From the NCBI GenBank assembly GCA_015655015.1, contig JAATFV010000065.1:1-64000 (forward strand): 64,000 nucleotides of DNA, read 5' to 3'. Of this stretch, positions 52,906 to 60,481 are shown in pieces. The number at the start of each line of letters is the position of its first letter. The first letter of the stretch is position 1. Position numbers and translations under genes: made by a program. This stretch comes from Chitinophagales bacterium. GTDB taxonomy: Bacteria > Bacteroidota > Bacteroidia > Chitinophagales > Chitinophagaceae. The notes beneath the pieces are model-generated. The model had not been told where the DNA came from, made no database searches, and saw nothing but the letters and a program-made list of their open reading frames with translations.

Positions 52906-54348
52906 ATGAAAAAACTATTTTTCTATATACTATTTCCTGTGCTGGCGACGTCCTGCACAAAGAATATCACCAGCCTGAACGATAATCCAAAGGCTTCTTT
53001 AACGGCCCCTTCGGCAGCTGTATTTTTAGCCGGTGAAAAAGGCCTGGTGGATCTTTATACCTCGGATAGCTGGAGCCAGGCCCCATTCCGGTTAGTAGCC
53101 CAGGTCTGGTCGGAGAATACGTTTGCCATCGAATCGAATTACCAGTTTGCCACGAATAATGCACCAGGTGGCTGGTGGACAGCTGTTTACACCACGGCAC
53201 TGAGCAACCTGTCACAGGCCAAATCCTTATTTGCGACGGATGTGCCCGACCCGAACATATTACGGAACGATCTGATCGTAACCGATATCCTGGAAGTATA
53301 TGCCTACAGCCTGCTGGTCAATACCTATGGGAATATCCCGTACACCCAGGCGCTGAACCGCACCATACCCTTTCCGAAATATGACGATGCGAAGACCGTC
53401 GAATATGACCTCTTGCAGAGGCTGGATACAGCCATTGCAGGATTGAATACCAGCTATGGTTCACTGGGGACAGCCGATCAGATCTATCAGGGGAATACTG
53501 CCCAATGGAAGAAATTTGCCGCCAGCCTTAAATTGAAGCTTGCCCTGCTCATTGCTGACACAGATCCCGCCACAGCCGCTAAAAAAGTACAGGAGGCTAT
53601 CACTACCGGCGTGTTTCAATCCAATAGCGATAATGCTGTTTTCGCCTATGATGCCGGCTCGGTGGTTAATTCCAACCCGATCTGGCAGGACCTGGTCAAC
53701 GGGACCAACCTTCACTATTATAGCCCGGCCTCCTATTTTATCAATACCCTATTGGCCTGGAACGATCCCCGGTTGCCTTTGCTGTTCACTAAAGACATTA
53801 ATGGACATTATTCCGGAGGGATCGCAGGAGGCGGTAACTCTGCTACGACACTTTCTTCTTTTTCGCCCCAATGGTTATCGCCCACTTTTCCCGGCGACCT
53901 GCTGGACTATAGCGAGACCTCCTTCCTCCTGGCGGAGGCCACGGAAAGAGGTATAACTACCGGGGGAACGGCTGCCGTTTATTATGACAGCGCCGTGGCT
54001 GCTTCTATCCGTTACTGGGGCGGCACCCAGACCGATGCGATCAGTTATCTCAACCAGCCGTTGGTGGCATATGCTACGGCCACAGGCTCGTGGAAACAAA
54101 AGATCGGTTACCAGAAATGGATCGCTTTTGCAAATCGTAACTGGGACAGCTGGACAGAAATACGCCGGTTAGGCTTTCCGGATATAAATACCATCAGCCC
54201 CCCTGTAGCGGCTGTCAGTACATTCCCACTGCGCTTATATTATCCTCCTGCAGAGCAGACCTCCAATCCCGCTAATTGGTCGGATGCTGTCAAGGCCCTG
54301 CCTGGCGGGCAGGATGTAGTAACAGCAAAATTGTTCTGGCTCCCTTAA
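52906..54348 (+). CDS. SusD/RagB-like lipoprotein (SusD-like_2 type)
   Basis: A 480-residue surface lipoprotein with lipobox LATSC (Cys17). The opening SLNDNPKASLTAPSAAVFLAGEKGLVD and later motifs FAASLKLKLALLIADTDP and YSETSFLLAEATERGI fit the SusD-like_2 branch, which pairs with SusC receptors that lack the regulatory domain. Start ATG 52906 chosen over a TTG at 52897. It begins 11 bp after the SusC stop. Confidence 0.9.
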   Translation: MKKLFFYILFPVLATSCTKNITSLNDNPKASLTAPSAAVFLAGEKGLVDLYTSDSWSQAPFRLVAQVWSENTFAIESNYQFATNNAPGGWWTAVYTTALSNLSQAKSLFATDVPDPNILRNDLIVTDILEVYAYSLLVNTYGNIPYTQALNRTIPFPKYDDAKTVEYDLLQRLDTAIAGLNTSYGSLGTADQIYQGNTAQWKKFAASLKLKLALLIADTDPATAAKKVQEAITTGVFQSNSDNAVFAYDAGSVVNSNPIWQDLVNGTNLHYYSPASYFINTLLAWNDPRLPLLFTKDINGHYSGGIAGGGNSATTLSSFSPQWLSPTFPGDLLDYSETSFLLAEATERGITTGGTAAVYYDSAVAASIRYWGGTQTDAISYLNQPLVAYATATGSWKQKIGYQKWIAFANRNWDSWTEIRRLGFPDINTISPPVAAVSTFPLRLYYPPAEQTSNPANWSDAVKALPGGQDVVTAKLFWLP

Positions 54349-54397
54349 GAAAGGGGAATAAATATTATACTTATACTTTTAAATAAAACAAACCACC

Positions 54398-54889
54398 ATG
54401 TCATCACCGATCAATCAGAAAATGAAAAGCGTTTTCATTGCCTTTGCCGTATCCTCCCTTGCCTTCCAGGGACTGGCTCAAAAGGCTCCCGCAAAAGCCG
54501 GCGCTACGGGCAGTACCAGCGCAACCGCGGCCGCTGAATATTTCGCCGTCGAAGATTATTACCGGGTAAAATGGGGTTATGCCGATGAATTCATCGCCTT
54601 GTGGAAAGCCAATCACTATCCTTTGCTGAAAAAGGCGCAGGAAAAGGGAGATGTGATCAGCATCAAGGCAGAATCCCCCCGTCTTCATGCCGGCGAAGAC
54701 ACCCGCTGGGATTTCCGGGTCACCGTAGTTTTCAGGACGGCGGCGCTGGCCTTCGATGAGAACCTGACGGCTCCCTATAAAAAAGAGCTTTATCCGGACC
54801 AGGCTGCGTTCGGAAAAGCCGAACAACACCGGTTTGAGATCTTATTATCTCATTGGGATGTTGAGGTAGCCGGAATACCCCTGGAATAA
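54398..54889 (+). CDS. Small exported protein, possible ferredoxin-like fold
   Basis: A 163-residue protein with signal peptide (VFIAFAVSSLAFQGLAQ) and an Ala/Thr/Gly-rich linker. The mature part VEDYYRVKWGYADEFIALWK and WDFRVTVVFR resembles dimeric alpha-beta barrel (Dabb/NIPSNAP-like) proteins, but I cannot place it in a named family. It follows SusD by 49 bp and is probably translated from the same mRNA, so it may bind or process the imported ligand in the periplasm. Confidence 0.6.
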   Translation: MSSPINQKMKSVFIAFAVSSLAFQGLAQKAPAKAGATGSTSATAAAEYFAVEDYYRVKWGYADEFIALWKANHYPLLKKAQEKGDVISIKAESPRLHAGEDTRWDFRVTVVFRTAALAFDENLTAPYKKELYPDQAAFGKAEQHRFEILLSHWDVEVAGIPLE

Positions 54890-54984
54890 TAACCAGGTTT
54901 TTTGCGGCATTTCAACCCCGTTCGGAAGGGATTGGTCAATCTTGCGATCCTGCTGCCCCTTTGTTCCAGGAATTTCTGCATTTA

Positions 54985-55007
54985 TACTCTACTAATTTTG
55001 TAGACTA
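54985..55007 (+). promoter_or_regulatory. Putative palindromic operator, copy 4
   Basis: TACTCTACTA and TTGTAGACTA around ATT, 9 of 10 in each half. It lies 45 bp upstream of the TTG start at 55053. Confidence 0.6.
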
Positions 55008-55052
55008 ATAAAAATTGAATAATATTGTTCCAAGAACCATAAACAAGGCATT

Positions 55053-56165
55053 TTGAAATTATTTCTGAGTTTCGTACTTATTCTCAGCTGTATACATGTA
55101 CATGCTCTCGGCTGGCCGACGGCAGCGGCTATATCCGGGATGGACTCCCTTTTGCCTGTCCGGAACAGCTACCATCAAAACGACGAGATGTCCTCCGATC
55201 TGCTGGATGCCGAAACGGATTATACGACAACAGGAGACGACCTAAAGGCCCTTACCCGCCTGCTGAGAATATTGAGGATGAAAAAGATCAACCGGGAGAG
55301 CAGGGTAGGGTACCGGTTCTTCAACGACCTCGCGGCTGTTTCTGTCCGGCTTAAATTATATCCCCTGGCTATGAAATGTTATTCCAAAGCCCTGGAATAT
55401 AAGAAGGTTACGCTGACGCCCTGGTATAAAGTCCCTGTAATTATTACTCCCGGCCTCCCGGCTGCGGACGCAGAACAGGCTCTCCCCATATTAGATAGTA
55501 CCGCCTATGCCGGGCTGGAAAATACGGATACATCATATCAGACCCTTCCCACGTCCGCCTATACCGCTAAATCTTTACCTATACCGGGCCAGCAGATATG
55601 GTCTTCTTTCGACGACGGCAAACCTGCTTCTTCCTATGCCATGATCGTTCACGTAAAACAACCCGTCTCCGGACGACGAAGATCCTTCACCCATATCAAT
55701 AATGTGGGGCATATGTTCATCACACTGATCAAATACAATAACGATAATTCGGTAGTATCCCGATCATTCGGTTTTTACCCGCTCAAGAATAATATTCTTT
55801 CAGCCACTCCACTCCATGCCGGTTCCTCGTCTGTTTTCAAAAATGATACCCTCCACGACTGGGATGAAGTGGTGGGAAAATTTATTTCCTATAAAAGATT
55901 CAGTAGAATCATCGAGGTCATAAAATACTACGATCACCTCACCTATAACCTCAACCGGAATAATTGCACCGATTTCGGACTGGCCCTGGCATCGATCGGC
56001 GGGATCAGCATCACGGAGACAAAGGGTTCCTGGCCCCTGGGCAAAGGCAACAACCCCGGAAATGCCGGGCAAAGCATGCTGGAAGGCAAATTCCGGAATA
56101 TAGATGCCGACTATCACGGGCCGTTGTTCGTCAGCAACAACATCCAGGCGCCTGCAGGCCGCTAA
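55053..56165 (+). CDS. Exported protein with papain-like His/Cys motifs (unknown family)
   Basis: A 370-residue protein with signal peptide MKLFLSFVLILSCIHVHA. The only in-frame start giving it is TTG at 55053. Two motifs, GHMFITL (His220) and NRNNCTDFGLAL (Cys305), fit a permuted NlpC/P60-like or Lnb/DUF4105-like papain fold where His precedes Cys. Helical repeats occupy the N-terminal 130 residues. It is preceded by the palindrome at 54985 and lies downstream of the SusC/SusD operon. A peptidase, amidase or acyltransferase role is possible; none is shown. Confidence 0.6.
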   Translation: MKLFLSFVLILSCIHVHALGWPTAAAISGMDSLLPVRNSYHQNDEMSSDLLDAETDYTTTGDDLKALTRLLRILRMKKINRESRVGYRFFNDLAAVSVRLKLYPLAMKCYSKALEYKKVTLTPWYKVPVIITPGLPAADAEQALPILDSTAYAGLENTDTSYQTLPTSAYTAKSLPIPGQQIWSSFDDGKPASSYAMIVHVKQPVSGRRRSFTHINNVGHMFITLIKYNNDNSVVSRSFGFYPLKNNILSATPLHAGSSSVFKNDTLHDWDEVVGKFISYKRFSRIIEVIKYYDHLTYNLNRNNCTDFGLALASIGGISITETKGSWPLGKGNNPGNAGQSMLEGKFRNIDADYHGPLFVSNNIQAPAGR

Positions 56166-56230
56166 AGAGTTCCTTAAATGCATACCATCCGGGTCTCCCC
56201 CGGGTAACCTTTGTTACTATTTAATAATCA

Positions 56231-56297
56231 ATTATTTATATGGTTATTTCCCTATAGTGCCTATTTTTGTGGTATATTGTCTAACCATATAAATAAT
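56231..56297. promoter_or_regulatory. 16-bp inverted repeat flanking a promoter
   Basis: Perfect arms ATTATTTATATGGTTA (56231-56246) and TAACCATATAAATAAT (56282-56297) lie 35 bp apart. The exact -7 box TATTTTTG (56262-56269) sits between them, so one arm covers about -45 to -30 and the other +7 to +22 of the expected start. The DoxX ATG is at 56306. Confidence 0.65.
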
Positions 56298-56305
56298 AGC
56301 TTGTC

Positions 56306-56752
56306 ATGAAGTTGACGCATAAAATTTCGAACTGGGGTGATCAGCATCATCCCAAGATCCTGGATGTGCTTCGAATGGTGTTGGGACTTTTTTTAGTTGT
56401 CAAAGGAATTATTTTTTTAAACAATGCCGGATATCTACGATACCTGATCATTGATCATCAAGCCATCAACCAACCTCCGGGAGTCATAACTGCAATCATT
56501 TATTATGTGACCTATGTGCATGTACTGGGCGGCGCCCTTATCTTTTTGGGGCTTTATACGAGATTGTGGGCCCTCCTGCAATTTCCTGTGGTATTTGGAG
56601 CCGTATTTTTCGTGAACATCACCTCTCCCTATGTTAATTCCGAGCTCTGGCTGTCGGTCCTCGTACTTACGCTATTGTGCCTCTTCATCATTATTGGGTC
56701 CGGGCCTTTATCACTCGACCGCCTTTTGGCAAACAGTAAATCGAGGGATTAA
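56306..56752 (+). CDS. DoxX family membrane protein
   Basis: A 148-residue protein with four hydrophobic segments, matching the DoxX family (VLRMVLGLFLVVKGIIFL, YYVTYVHVLGGALIFLGLYTRLWALLQFPVV). Small DoxX proteins are widespread and poorly characterised; some are tied to oxidative or sulfur stress. It is a separate unit from the two larger DoxX-like genes at 19-22 kb. It has its own promoter, flanked by a 16-bp inverted repeat. Confidence 0.85.
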   Translation: MKLTHKISNWGDQHHPKILDVLRMVLGLFLVVKGIIFLNNAGYLRYLIIDHQAINQPPGVITAIIYYVTYVHVLGGALIFLGLYTRLWALLQFPVVFGAVFFVNITSPYVNSELWLSVLVLTLLCLFIIIGSGPLSLDRLLANSKSRD

Positions 56753-56816
56753 TACCCCGGGATTTGGAAGATATTCAGGCAACCAACCGCTGCATTGCCG
56801 GGCGTATTTTATTGTT

Positions 56817-57713
56817 TTAGTGAGTTCCGTAATTTTTTTCACCGGCAGTCACTGCTAACGGCAAGACATTTTGCCGGGGAGGTAATGGGCAGGTGGCATA
56901 ATTCGTAAACGCACAGGGAGGATTATAGGCTTTGTTAAAATCGATGATAGTGGTGCCGTCTTTCCCCGGCTTTTTTACAGATAAGAACCTCCCCGATGGA
57001 TAGGTCGTGTTGCCGCTGGTCTCGTCAGCAAAAATGATAAATAGCTCGTCGCCTTCTTCCAGGGCATCCAGGGTATATTGTTTGTTATTTACGGTAAAAA
57101 CCAGTTTTCCTGGTGTCTGCTGTTGACTGGTCTGCCCGAGGATATTCGTGATGGCAATGCTCCGGGGCTGCCCTTCTGCTTGCAGCGCGGCTTGTACCCT
57201 CCAGCCGGGATCGATGGAATAACGATCGATATCTTTAAAATGGGTCGCAAGCGGACTTTCCAGGTCTCTGAGGCGCACTCCGATCTTATCATCCCGCCGG
57301 ATGATCGTCCATCGTAAGCTGCCGGAGGAGACCACAGGAGGACGGAGCGAATCACCGCCGAAGATCACCGCTTCTGTGACAGGTTGATCATTTACCTTTA
57401 TAGCTGTATTGTTTTGGACTACGAGTTTTACCGTATTGCCGGTACGTTCAAAATAACCCGCCGCTTCGGCAATAGTCCCTTTCGGGAAAATGATTTTGTT
57501 TTGCCGCCCGCTCCCAAAACTGTTTTTTCCTTCATCCAGCCAGTACAGACCGACAAGATTCAGCCAGCCGTTGGCCGCTTTAAGGTTCTGTATTCTTTTG
57601 GTATGCCAGCTTTCTATTTCCTGTTGATAAGCCGGAACGGCTTGTGCATAGATGCCCGTGCCAAATAACAGGCAGTACAGGCTGGCGGTCAGCACGTAAC
57701 AATATTTTTTCAT
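56817..57713 (-). CDS. DUF1684 domain-containing exported protein
   Basis: A 298-residue exported protein (signal peptide YVLTASLYCLLFGTGIYAQA). The core YQQEIESWHTKRIQNLKA, GWLNLVGLYWLDEGKNSFG and C-terminal FADETSGNTTYPSGRFL, DFNKAYNPPCAFTNYATCPLPP match DUF1684, a family of unknown function with conserved cysteines near the end. Start ATG 57713 chosen over the longer frame. A degenerate version of the palindrome lies at 57763-57784. It converges on the DoxX gene. Confidence 0.85.
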   Translation of the reverse strand: MKKYCYVLTASLYCLLFGTGIYAQAVPAYQQEIESWHTKRIQNLKAANGWLNLVGLYWLDEGKNSFGSGRQNKIIFPKGTIAEAAGYFERTGNTVKLVVQNNTAIKVNDQPVTEAVIFGGDSLRPPVVSSGSLRWTIIRRDDKIGVRLRDLESPLATHFKDIDRYSIDPGWRVQAALQAEGQPRSIAITNILGQTSQQQTPGKLVFTVNNKQYTLDALEEGDELFIIFADETSGNTTYPSGRFLSVKKPGKDGTTIIDFNKAYNPPCAFTNYATCPLPPRQNVLPLAVTAGEKNYGTH

Positions 57714-57762
57714 TATTTTACAGGTTATGGTATATAAATGGCTATAAATGTATTGATTTTTA

Positions 57763-57794
57763 TAGTCTATAAAAATGTAGACAAAAATGTAGAC
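57763..57794 (-). promoter_or_regulatory. Degenerate palindrome copy upstream of DUF1684 gene
   Basis: TAGTCTATAA (8 of 10) with ATGTAGACAA one base closer than in other copies, followed by a second ATGTAGAC. It lies 50 bp upstream of the start codon. Weak match; may be a diverged or alternative site. Confidence 0.3.
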
Positions 57795-57832
57795 AAAAAT
57801 AAAAAGACATGTTTCGCTTTTATACGCATATG

Positions 57833-57857
57833 AAAAAAAGCGGTGTAGACACACCGC
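57833..57857 (-). terminator. Intrinsic terminator after the 91-residue gene
   Basis: On the reverse strand a perfect 7-bp stem (GCGGTGT 57840-57846 with ACACCGC 57851-57857) is followed by seven T (57839-57833). Confidence 0.75.
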
Positions 57858-57916
57858 CTCTAACGACTACATGCAATGAAAATAACAGCATTTAATGGGT
57901 TGAAAAAAGAATTTTG

Positions 57917-58192
57917 TCATAGCAAAGGCGTCCTTTTTTCCCGGATCACCGTAAAAGAATATTTCTTTCCCGTTCTGTTGGCTGCCCGGGATACAGCGCC
58001 ATTTACATCCAGTAGGGAAATATTGCCGTGAAGATTATATTCAGTGGGACCGACCGGATATTTTCCGCCCTTGCTCCGGGATGTATTCACTCTTTTAAAA
58101 GATTCCCTTTCCATCTCGATATCTAACTTTTCAAGATCGGTTGGCTGCGCTCCCTGGAGCTGTACCCTTGTAATAAATGTATGGATTGCCAT
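57917..58192 (-). CDS. Small protein, possible DUF2622/GhoS-like fold
   Basis: A 91-residue cytoplasmic protein: TFITRVQLQGAQPTDLEKL, MERESFKR, EYNLHGNISLLDVNGAVSRAANRTGKKYSF. The order resembles small Bacteroidota proteins of the DUF2622 type, a ferredoxin-like fold related to the GhoS/Cas2 RNases, but similarity is by eye only. It lies between the dioxygenase gene and a strong terminator, and may be co-transcribed with the dioxygenase. Confidence 0.5.
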   Translation of the reverse strand: MAIHTFITRVQLQGAQPTDLEKLDIEMERESFKRVNTSRSKGGKYPVGPTEYNLHGNISLLDVNGAVSRAANRTGKKYSFTVIREKRTPLL

Positions 58193-58252
58193 TGGATTAA
58201 ATTTTATAAGAAGGATTTAAATAATTGATTCATGGTACAGGAGGCCAGGCTG

Positions 58253-59128
58253 TCAGGCCGCCCATTTTTTCTTCCTGGATTTTAACAGGGAAAGGACCGT
58301 TTTGTTCCCGGGCCGGTTTAGGGCAAGCTGTCCCAGCTTATGATAAAAAGGAGTGGAGCTATGGACCGTTTTAGGGCGGTAGGCGCCGGTGATAATAGGA
58401 ATATACATCACCCTTCGCCGGCTTGTTTCCCCTTCGAATGGAGACTGCTGCACCCGATGCCACAAACGGCCATCATGCACGGTCAGATCGCCTGCTTCGA
58501 TATTAAATCCAACCTCCCGCTTGTCGGGAGTATGATCGATAAAATATTTCTTTCGGAATAACAGCCTGAACAACCCCTGTTCATGTGTACCCGGCAATAC
58601 CCGGAGGCCGCCGTTCTCATAAGGGCAGTCATCCAGGTGAAGGCCCACATTCAGCATGGGCCGGATCCGGCTGCCGAGGAAAAGATCCCTGGGACTGTCC
58701 GTATGCCATCCTAATTGCGTAAAGGCGCTGGTCCCGGTGTTGACATAATGATTCACTACCAGCCCGTCCTTTTCATTTTCTCCGATCCTGCCCTCATAAT
58801 TCCCCAGGAATTGTGTCAGCACCTTCAGGCGGGGATCCTGTAAGAACTCCTTAAGTACAGGAGAATAATGAGAGGCAAAGGCAATACGCTGGATCAGGGA
58901 GGACCCGTCCGTATCATGACCGAATTTCAGCGGTATCCCATTCACCTTGGTAATGTTATTGGATAGTAAATACTGTTCGGCGCTCTTGATCTCCCTGATA
59001 AACAAGGTCAGCGTTTCCCTGTCGATAAAATTCCTGAACTGGATAACTCCATGTGTATGAAAATACTGTAAATGTGTATTGGTCAGATTTTTCCCCAGTC
59101 GAAAAATACCGGGCATCACTTTGTCCAT
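58253..59128 (-). CDS. Phytanoyl-CoA dioxygenase (PhyH) family protein
   Basis: A 291-residue Fe(II)/2-oxoglutarate-dependent oxygenase. The iron triad is His142-x-Asp144 (GWHTDSPRDL) and His224 (GRLWHRVQQSP), with the 2-oxoglutarate arginine in ETSRRRVMYIP. The fold-defining MLNVGLHLDDCPYENGGLRVLPGTH is typical of PhyH proteins. The substrate cannot be read from the sequence; the family hydroxylates lipids, amino acids and small metabolites. No signal peptide is present, so it is cytoplasmic. It sits among exported proteins of unknown function. Confidence 0.85.
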   Translation of the reverse strand: MDKVMPGIFRLGKNLTNTHLQYFHTHGVIQFRNFIDRETLTLFIREIKSAEQYLLSNNITKVNGIPLKFGHDTDGSSLIQRIAFASHYSPVLKEFLQDPRLKVLTQFLGNYEGRIGENEKDGLVVNHYVNTGTSAFTQLGWHTDSPRDLFLGSRIRPMLNVGLHLDDCPYENGGLRVLPGTHEQGLFRLLFRKKYFIDHTPDKREVGFNIEAGDLTVHDGRLWHRVQQSPFEGETSRRRVMYIPIITGAYRPKTVHSSTPFYHKLGQLALNRPGNKTVLSLLKSRKKKWAA

Positions 59129-59206
59129 ATTAGTGTTTTTAGTTAATGAAGATGGCTCATTGAAAATCCATCGGTTTCGTAAGACGGCTCATCGGTTACC
59201 GGGCGG

Positions 59207-59686
59207 TCAGAGCGGTTGCAAGGTCACATAGTATTCCGTAGCCCTGGTGATAGGCACCTCCTGGGCCTTATACCCTTCTGCCGTGATTACCAATACCTTG
59301 TCTCCCGGTTTGATAAGGAGCGTAAAAGTCCCGTCCACCTGTGTGCCGGTTATATTCTTAGTCCCCTTTACCAGTATTCCCGCACCTTCCAATGGCGAAG
59401 ACGAATCACCGGCAGTGACCTTCCCGTTAATGACGATCTCTTTGCTCTGGCCGGATGTATCCTGGTTTTGACCGGATCTATCATGATCGTTGCCAGATGT
59501 ATACTGGTCTTGGCCGGGTCTGACCTTATTTTGGCCGGACATATCGGGCAGACTTTGCAGAGACAGGCCCTGCCGGCAGAGAACGGATGACCCATGCAGG
59601 TCACGGGCATATAAAGTCTTACAATAGCAGGTCGTTGCAAGCAGCAGCAGGACAGCGACCAGGGATTTTAAGGAGTATAAATGCAT
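59207..59686 (-). CDS. Orphan carboxypeptidase-D-like regulatory domain protein
   Basis: A 159-residue exported protein. A signal peptide (SLKSLVAVLLLLATTCYC) is followed by five 7-residue repeats of the DxSGQNx type and then one carboxypeptidase-D-like domain (EIVINGKVTAGDSSSPLEGAGILVKG) ending TRATEYYVTLQPL, exactly where a SusC would go on to its TonB-box linker. It could be a relic of a SusC gene, or a free-standing version of the domain missing from the SusC at 49766. A perfect palindrome (59699-59721) lies 12 bp before its ATG. Confidence 0.7.
   Translation of the reverse strand: MHLYSLKSLVAVLLLLATTCYCKTLYARDLHGSSVLCRQGLSLQSLPDMSGQNKVRPGQDQYTSGNDHDRSGQNQDTSGQSKEIVINGKVTAGDSSSPLEGAGILVKGTKNITGTQVDGTFTLLIKPGDKVLVITAEGYKAQEVPITRATEYYVTLQPL
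59441..59545. repeat. 21-bp tandem repeat, five copies, within the orphan domain gene
   Basis: Five in-frame 21-bp units (starts 59441, 59462, 59483, 59504, 59525) encode a 7-residue Ser-Gly-Gln-rich repeat between the signal peptide and the folded domain. Confidence 0.8.
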
Positions 59687-59698
59687 GTCTGATTCTTT

Positions 59699-59721
59699 TA
59701 GTCTACTAAATTAGTAGACTA
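59699..59721 (-). promoter_or_regulatory. Putative palindromic operator, copy 5 (perfect)
   Basis: Perfect 10-bp arms TAGTCTACTA and TAGTAGACTA around AAT; this is the best copy in the window and defines the consensus. It lies 12 bp upstream of the reverse-strand ATG at 59686 and 64 bp from the sigma factor start at 59786. Confidence 0.75.
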
Positions 59722-59762
59722 AATTGACTTGAACAAATATTTTATCGGTTAAATTTATATAT

Positions 59763-59785
59763 TTGTCTACTAATTGAATAGATTA
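59763..59785 (+). promoter_or_regulatory. Putative palindromic operator, copy 6 (sigma factor)
   Basis: TTGTCTACTA (9 of 10) and GAATAGATTA (7 of 10) around ATT. It abuts the sigma factor ATG at 59786, so binding would cover the start of the gene. Confidence 0.5.
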
Positions 59786-60385
59786 ATGAGTAGCAGGCTC
59801 TCATCAGGAACGAACAGGCGGTCTAATTTGTCCGGGGCACCGGAAAAAGACCTGGTATGGGAATTGAAATCCGGTTCGGCTGCTGCTTTCGGAGAGATAT
59901 ACGACCGATATTGGAAAATATTACTGGCCATAGCCTTTAACCGGCTGGCTGACCGCCAGGCTTCCGAAGAAGCCGTGCAGGAAGTCTTTCTCAGCTTATG
60001 GGCACGCCGGGAAGATGTGCTGATCGAATCCCTTCCCGCATATCTCGCCACTGCCGTTAAATTCACCGTCTTCCGTCAATTGCTGAATGAAAAAAGACGG
60101 AAAAACCTCCTGGAGCAGAATTATCATCCGCACAAAGAACAATTTGAAGAGACAAAAATATACGGTAAATTCCTGGAAGAATATATTCAGGGCATCGTAG
60201 AGAAGCTTCCCGAAAAATGCAGACTGGTCTTTAAATACAGCCGGGAAGAAGGAATGACCCTCCCGGAGATCGCCAAAGAAATGAACATCTCCGTTAAGAC
60301 TGCCGAGGCTCATCTTACCAAGGCGCTCAAAACCCTCCGTGGCTCCCTGAAAAGATCCGGTTTGTTCATATGGATCTTCTTCTGA
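59786..60385 (+). CDS. ECF RNA polymerase sigma factor (second cassette)
   Basis: A 199-residue ECF sigma factor: region 2 (FGEIYDRYWKILLAIAFNRL, EEAVQEVFLSLWARREDV) and region 4 (LPEKCRLVFKYSREEGMTLPEIAKEMNIS, VKTAEAHLTKALKTLR). ATG 59786 was chosen over a TTG at 59774 because it gives a normal N-terminus. It precedes a FecR gene and an STN-SusC gene, the standard cell-surface signalling set. The operator at 59763-59785 suggests a second layer of control above the sigma/anti-sigma switch. Confidence 0.9.
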   Translation: MSSRLSSGTNRRSNLSGAPEKDLVWELKSGSAAAFGEIYDRYWKILLAIAFNRLADRQASEEAVQEVFLSLWARREDVLIESLPAYLATAVKFTVFRQLLNEKRRKNLLEQNYHPHKEQFEETKIYGKFLEEYIQGIVEKLPEKCRLVFKYSREEGMTLPEIAKEMNISVKTAEAHLTKALKTLRGSLKRSGLFIWIFF

Positions 60386-60481
60386 TTTACCGGCTTTCAT
60401 CTTCTCCCGATATTTTTTTTTACACCCACTAAGGGTAAATAGAGAGCCAGGATACGTATTGTCTAAAGACAATAGTAACTG

